A stretch of 11,458 bases of DNA from Rodentolepis nana (taxonomy: Eukaryota; Platyhelminthes; Cestoda; Cyclophyllidea; Hymenolepididae): NCBI GenBank assembly GCA_900617975.1, contig UZAE01001801.1, positions 1-11,458 of the forward strand. Reading direction: 5' to 3'. The notes beneath the pieces were generated by a model. It saw only the letters and a program-made list of their open reading frames with translations. It did not search any database and had not been told where the DNA came from. Below are positions 7,774-11,458 of the stretch, piece after piece. The translations under genes were made by a program, and so were the position numbers. Position 1 is the first letter of the stretch. Every line of letters begins with the position of its first letter.

Positions 7774-9828
7774 ATGGCGTCTCTGCTTAGGGCTTGCTTA
7801 ACCTCCGCTTCGTCCAGACTGAGCTATGCACCTGCCTTTACCGGTGCTGCTCGTCACATTACAACAGTAGGGAAAGATTACACTATTATTGATCACACCT
7901 ATGATGCTGTTGTCGTGGGTGCTGGAGGCGCTGGTCTTCGCGCCGCTTTCGGTTTGTCTAACGAGGGCTTCAAAACTGCCTGCGTTACCAAACTCTTCCC
8001 TACGCGCTCTCACACCGTTGCTGCTCAAGGAGGTATCAATGCCGCCTTAGGTAACATGGAACAGGATCATTGGAAGTTCCATGTTTTCGACACTATCAAA
8101 GGATCCGATTGGCTTGGTGACCAGGATGCTATCCACTATATGTGTGAAGAGGCTCCAAAAGCTGTAATTGAATTGGAAAATTTCGGCATGCCTTTCAGCC
8201 GATTGGAAAATGGTAAAATTTATCAACGCGCCTTTGGCGGCCAAAGTCTCGACTACGGCAAGGGTGGTCAAGCTCATCGTTGCTGCGCCGTCGCTGATCG
8301 TACTGGCCATTCCCTTCTTCACACTCTTTATGGCCGTTCTCTTCGTTACAAAACTGACTATTTCATCGAATATTTCGCTCTTGATCTTTTAATGGAGAAC
8401 GGAGTTTGCCGTGGTGTTAACGCCATCTGCCTTGAGGACGGAACCATCCACAGATTCCGTGCTAAGAACACGGTTCTTGCCACTGGGTAGGTGTCTGACT
8501 TTCTTTAATTGAACACCGTTATAGTGGTTATGGTCGTGCTTACTTCTCTTGCACGTCTGCGCATACCTGCACTGGTGACGGTACTGCCATGCTTACTCGT
8601 GCTGGCCTCCCTAACGAGGACATGGAATTCGTGCAATTCCACCCAACTGGTATCTATGGTGCTGGTTGCTTGATTACGGAAGGCTGTCGCGGTGAAGGTG
8701 GTTACTTGATCAATAGTGAGGGTGAACGCTTCATGGAGCGCTATGCACCAAATGCTAAGGATTTGGCTTCACGCGATGTAGTTTCTCGTGCTATGACCAT
8801 CGAAATTCGTGAAGGTCGTGGTGTTGGTCCTCGCAAGGATCATTGCTACCTAAAGCTTCACCACCTTCCTGCTGAGATTCTCAAGTCTCGTCTCCCAGGT
8901 ATCTCTGAAACTGCTGAGATTTTTGCTGGTGTTGATGTCACTAAGGAACCAGTTCCTGTCCTCCCAACTGTCCATTACAACATGGGTGGTGTTCCGACCA
9001 ATTACAAGGGCCAGGTTATCACTTACGATCCTGTCTCAATGACGGATAAGATTGTCCCTGGTTTGTATGCTGCTGGTGAGGTTGCTTGTGCTTCTGTCCA
9101 CGGCGCTAACCGTTTGGGTGCCAACTCTCTCCTCGATATTGTTGTTTTCGGTCGTGCATGTGCTCTTGACATCGCTGAGAAGTGCAAACCCGGCGATACT
9201 GGTCCTGAGCTCCATAGTGAAACAGGTATGGAGTCGATTGCTAATATTGACAAACTCCGTACTGGAAAGGGCGAGTTCCCCGTTGGTGATGTAAGTTAAA
9301 TTGGCATTGCTCTTTATTCTCGTTTTTTGTTAGTGTATTTTACATGCTATATTTTTTCAGGTTCGTCTTGAGATGCAGCATACCATGCAGGAGCATGCCG
9401 CCGTTTTTCGTGATGGCCCAGTCCTTAAAGCAGGTGTTGAGAAGATGCTGAAACTTTATGCCGACAAATATGACAACTTGAAGGTTTCTGACAAGAGCCT
9501 TATTTGGAACTCTGACTTGATTGAAGGTATTGAACTTCAGAACCTCCTCATCAATGCTGTGCAAACAATTGTTGCTGCCGAAGCCAGAAAAGAATCCCGT
9601 GGTGCTCATGCTCGCGAAGATTTCAAAAAAAGAGTCGATGAATACGATTACTCTAAGCCAATTGAAGGCCAAACTAAGAAACCGTTCACCGATCACTGGA
9701 GAAAGCACACAATGAGCCACCAAGACGTTAAGACTGGAGCCGTCAAGCTTGAATACAGACCGGTCATTGATAAAACCTTAGATGAAAACGCTTGCCCAGC
9801 CGTTCCTCCTAAAATCCGTTCTTATTAA
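7774..9828 (+). CDS. SDHA: Succinate dehydrogenase flavoprotein subunit, mitochondrial; three exons
   Basis: SDHA is the catalytic subunit of complex II in the inner mitochondrial membrane. It oxidises succinate to fumarate and passes electrons via covalent FAD to SDHB. In helminths the complex can run in reverse as fumarate reductase. Exons 7774-8486, 8525-9290 and 9361-9828 give 648 residues; human SDHA has 664. Residues 1 to about 30 form an arginine- and serine-rich presequence without acids. The Rossmann FAD motif is GAGGAGLR (49-56). His80 in [10 protein letters not shown] is the expected covalent FAD attachment site. Conserved active-site residues are His251 in SAHTCTGDG, Arg321 in ASRDVVSR (expected catalytic proton relay), His388 in VHYNMGG and Arg434 in [13 protein letters not shown]. 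The C-terminal helical part keeps [14 protein letters not shown] and DEYDYSKPI, and ends AIRSY-like (KIRSY). No lesion is visible. Codons are richer in G/C than the flanks and than COQ6, which fits high expression. Confidence 0.98.
8487..8524 (+). other. SDHA intron 1 (38 bp)
   Basis: The donor GTAGGT follows CACTGG, and the acceptor is GTTATAG before TGGTTATGG. Its removal restores [12 protein letters not shown], an invariant SDHA segment, with a glycine codon split GG|T. Reading through gives an immediate TAG. Confidence 0.96.
9291..9360 (+). other. SDHA intron 2 (70 bp)
   Basis: The donor GTAAGT follows GGTGAT, and the acceptor is ATTTTTTCAG before GTTCGTCTTG. It is phase 0. It joins GEFPVGD to [17 protein letters not shown], matching the start of the SDHA C-terminal helical domain. 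Confidence 0.96.
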
Positions 9829-9887
9829 GCGCTTGCGTACTCTAACGCTGTTATTCCCTCCATTCTCCTATTCCAAAGTGAACAAAA

Positions 9888-9893
9888 AATATA
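9888..9893 (+). terminator. Weak candidate SDHA poly(A) signal (AATATA)
   Basis: No canonical AATAAA lies in the first several hundred bases after the SDHA stop. AATATA, a known minor variant, occurs 60 nt downstream in an A-rich run. The first AATAAA on this strand is at 10801, almost 1 kb away, and could mark a longer 3' UTR. I cannot decide between them. Confidence 0.25.
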
Positions 9894-10770
9894 ACCCGGT
9901 CGTTTAGTGTTTGCTACTTGTAGAATATTTTCCATTTTCATTCTGGAACCCCAGTCTAATATAGTGCTAATAATTATTTCATGTTGTTTTCTACCTTTAA
10001 AATGCTAGGCCTTTTCATTTTTTCCAGATTTTGGTGCCACAAGACAGTAATAAGATTGTAGCCTAGTGCAGCATTTTTTATTGACTGAAGGGAGGGGGGA
10101 ATTGTGAATGGCATCTGAGTGTTTTATTCGCCCTTTGTTGTGGCATGCTACATTACTTAATAAGCCTAATTCTTGCGTAGATAGTTTCTACTTATGGTCC
10201 TTACAGTATTGATTTTTTGGCCATTACGAGTGTATCGGTCATTTAATAGCCCTTTTAACCTTCCATATTTCGCTAAGCAGAGGTGACAGTCGTTTTCAGT
10301 GGTCAATCAAATGCTACTTAATTTTGTGGTTGTCTGTCCTGAAGAGATGTCCAGTCTGCTTTACCATAACTACTATTCATGGCATTGGAGAATTGATGCT
10401 TTTTTCAACCAAGGCCAATATCCAAATCCCCAGTTTTAATGGGGGGAATGAAGAAATAGATCCGAGAACTGCATTTGTGGGAATCTGTTTAACATTCGCA
10501 TTGGTTAACTCTTAATTTGCACATTTTAAAGTACTCAATAGTTGGAAATCCTATAGGTTTTAACCAATCTATTAGCTTACGAACAGTCTACGTATTTTTA
10601 AATCTGCAGTAAGGTCTCTTAAAAGGACGTTTTATCAGCTATCGTCTTCATAATTAATAATAATAACATGGATCGAATAGGGCAGACTCAATGGACATTT
10701 CAATTAGCTGGTTGTAGCCTAATCTTTTTACCTGTTGAAGTCCACTGAGTGTTTGATTTTCACTTTTACT

Positions 10771-10862
10771 CCCCCCCCCACCCCACGCATAGACTGCACT
10801 AATAAAATAACCTATTTGTACTTTCGGTTAAATGTTATTGAGAAATAGGCTGGGGGGGGGGG
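10771..10862. repeat. Imperfect inverted repeat with C9 and G11 tracts
   Basis: A run of nine C (10771-10779) faces a run of eleven G (10852-10862). Inside them CCTATTT (10811-10817) is exactly complementary to AAATAGG (10843-10849). The DNA could fold into a cruciform or hairpin, and the tracts are prone to length change. It may be a worn inverted-repeat element, or two chance homopolymers. Confidence 0.45.
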
Positions 10863-11341
10863 TGAGTTATCTAATTATTAATCTAGTTTTGTTTGAGATC
10901 AGCTAGATTGAACAACTAATCATACGTGATTTTGAAATTGTGCTCATTTCTACCGTCACTTAGTTGAATAGACTAAACCTCAAAAATCTTCGCTGGCAAA
11001 ATCCCCCAGGACAAAGTGCTTGCAGAATTAACTAAGCTACCTCAACAATATTGTATACAGGGAACGTACGTAGCGAATACCATTTACCACAACTTATGGC
11101 CTATGACACAAAACATAGTCAATAAAATGCAGCTATTGGCTACTCTACGTTGCAGCAAATACTGGCAGCTGGTTGGCTGACTAGTCTCTGCACGAACGGC
11201 CGCACTTGCTTCCTGCGAGATGAGCAGCAGGGTCGCACTTTCCAGATTGTTCAAGTGCTCGTGAGATTTTTTCGTTCACCCTTGGAAGCGTTGTGCACTC
11301 CACAATATTCTAGAATAAGAGGAGTAAAGAATTCCATTATT

Positions 11342-11458
11342 TATTTATATCAAATGGCAGACGTCTTGATGGTTATCATTAGCCCTTTAGTTGACTTCAG
11401 ACTTCACAGAGGGGAAGGAACATCAAAGTGAAAAAAAGTCGGGAGGGGGGGGGGAACA
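11342..11458 (+). repeat. Dispersed repeat, copy B (cut by window end)
   Basis: This is the direct-orientation partner of 6823-6934, with identical blocks at 11383-11398 and 11408-11417. It ends in a run of ten G (11445-11454) where copy A has five. The match may continue past the window edge. The 150-200 bases before it are unusually GC-rich and have no clear counterpart upstream of copy A. Confidence 0.75.

Larger units (their letters stand above)
9829..11341. other. AT-rich DNA downstream of SDHA, no gene supported
   Basis: This holds the SDHA 3' UTR, of unknown length, and then intergenic DNA. It carries poly-C and poly-G tracts (10771-10779, 10852-10862) and shorter G runs near 10090 and 10441. 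A GC-richer patch lies at about 11150-11310. An open frame covering that patch has no ATG start and no recognisable domain, so I do not call it a gene. Confidence 0.5.

Noticed and set aside
10064..10130. Possible repeat pair GTAGCCTA...CTGAGTGTTT at about 10058-10122 and 10714-10753
   Set aside because: Only two short words are shared, at different spacing. Not enough to claim homology.
10324..10515. 63-codon open frame, plus strand, downstream of SDHA
   Set aside because: No recognisable domain, no splice partners and no supporting composition; it could simply be 3' UTR or intergenic DNA.
11176..11205. GCTGACTAGTC...CACGAAC, second hammerhead-like stretch
   Set aside because: The core reads CUGACUA and GAAC instead of CUGAUGA and GAAA, and stem II does not pair. 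The resemblance is too weak to call.
11150..11431. 93-codon open frame, plus strand
   Set aside because: It starts at TTG, has no domain I recognise, and overlaps the dispersed repeat. Probably chance in a GC-richer patch.

Overview
The window looks like nuclear DNA of a metazoan, most likely a parasitic flatworm (a cestode, or else a trematode). AT-rich intergenic DNA surrounds two spliced mitochondrial-protein genes read in the standard code. Both genes carry GT-AG introns, some only 32 and 38 bp long. Such mini-introns among ordinary ones, plus T-rich acceptors, are typical of flatworms. The taxon is inferred from this gene structure, not proven.

Layout: 1-3208 is AT-rich DNA in which I support no gene. 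3209-6235 (minus strand) holds a seven-exon COQ6 gene, the FAD monooxygenase of ubiquinone synthesis. I could rebuild it exon by exon as a 512-residue protein, with a canonical poly(A) signal after the stop. 6236-7773 is a 1.5-kb divergent intergenic region that must carry both promoters and contains one copy of a dispersed repeat. 7774-9828 (plus strand) is a complete three-exon SDHA gene of 648 residues, the flavoprotein of respiratory complex II. 9829-11458 is AT-rich DNA with C/G homopolymer tracts and a second copy of the same repeat, cut by the window end.

How the genes relate: COQ6 helps make the quinone used at complex II, and SDHA is the catalytic flavoprotein of complex II. They lie head to head. 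In helminths complex II can also run backwards as a rhodoquinone-linked fumarate reductase, so the pairing is functionally suggestive, though it may be chance. No bacterial-type operon, CRISPR array, phage or antiviral system is visible. The points most worth following are the gene pairing, the repeat in the shared promoter region, and several splice features of COQ6 that could produce alternative proteins.
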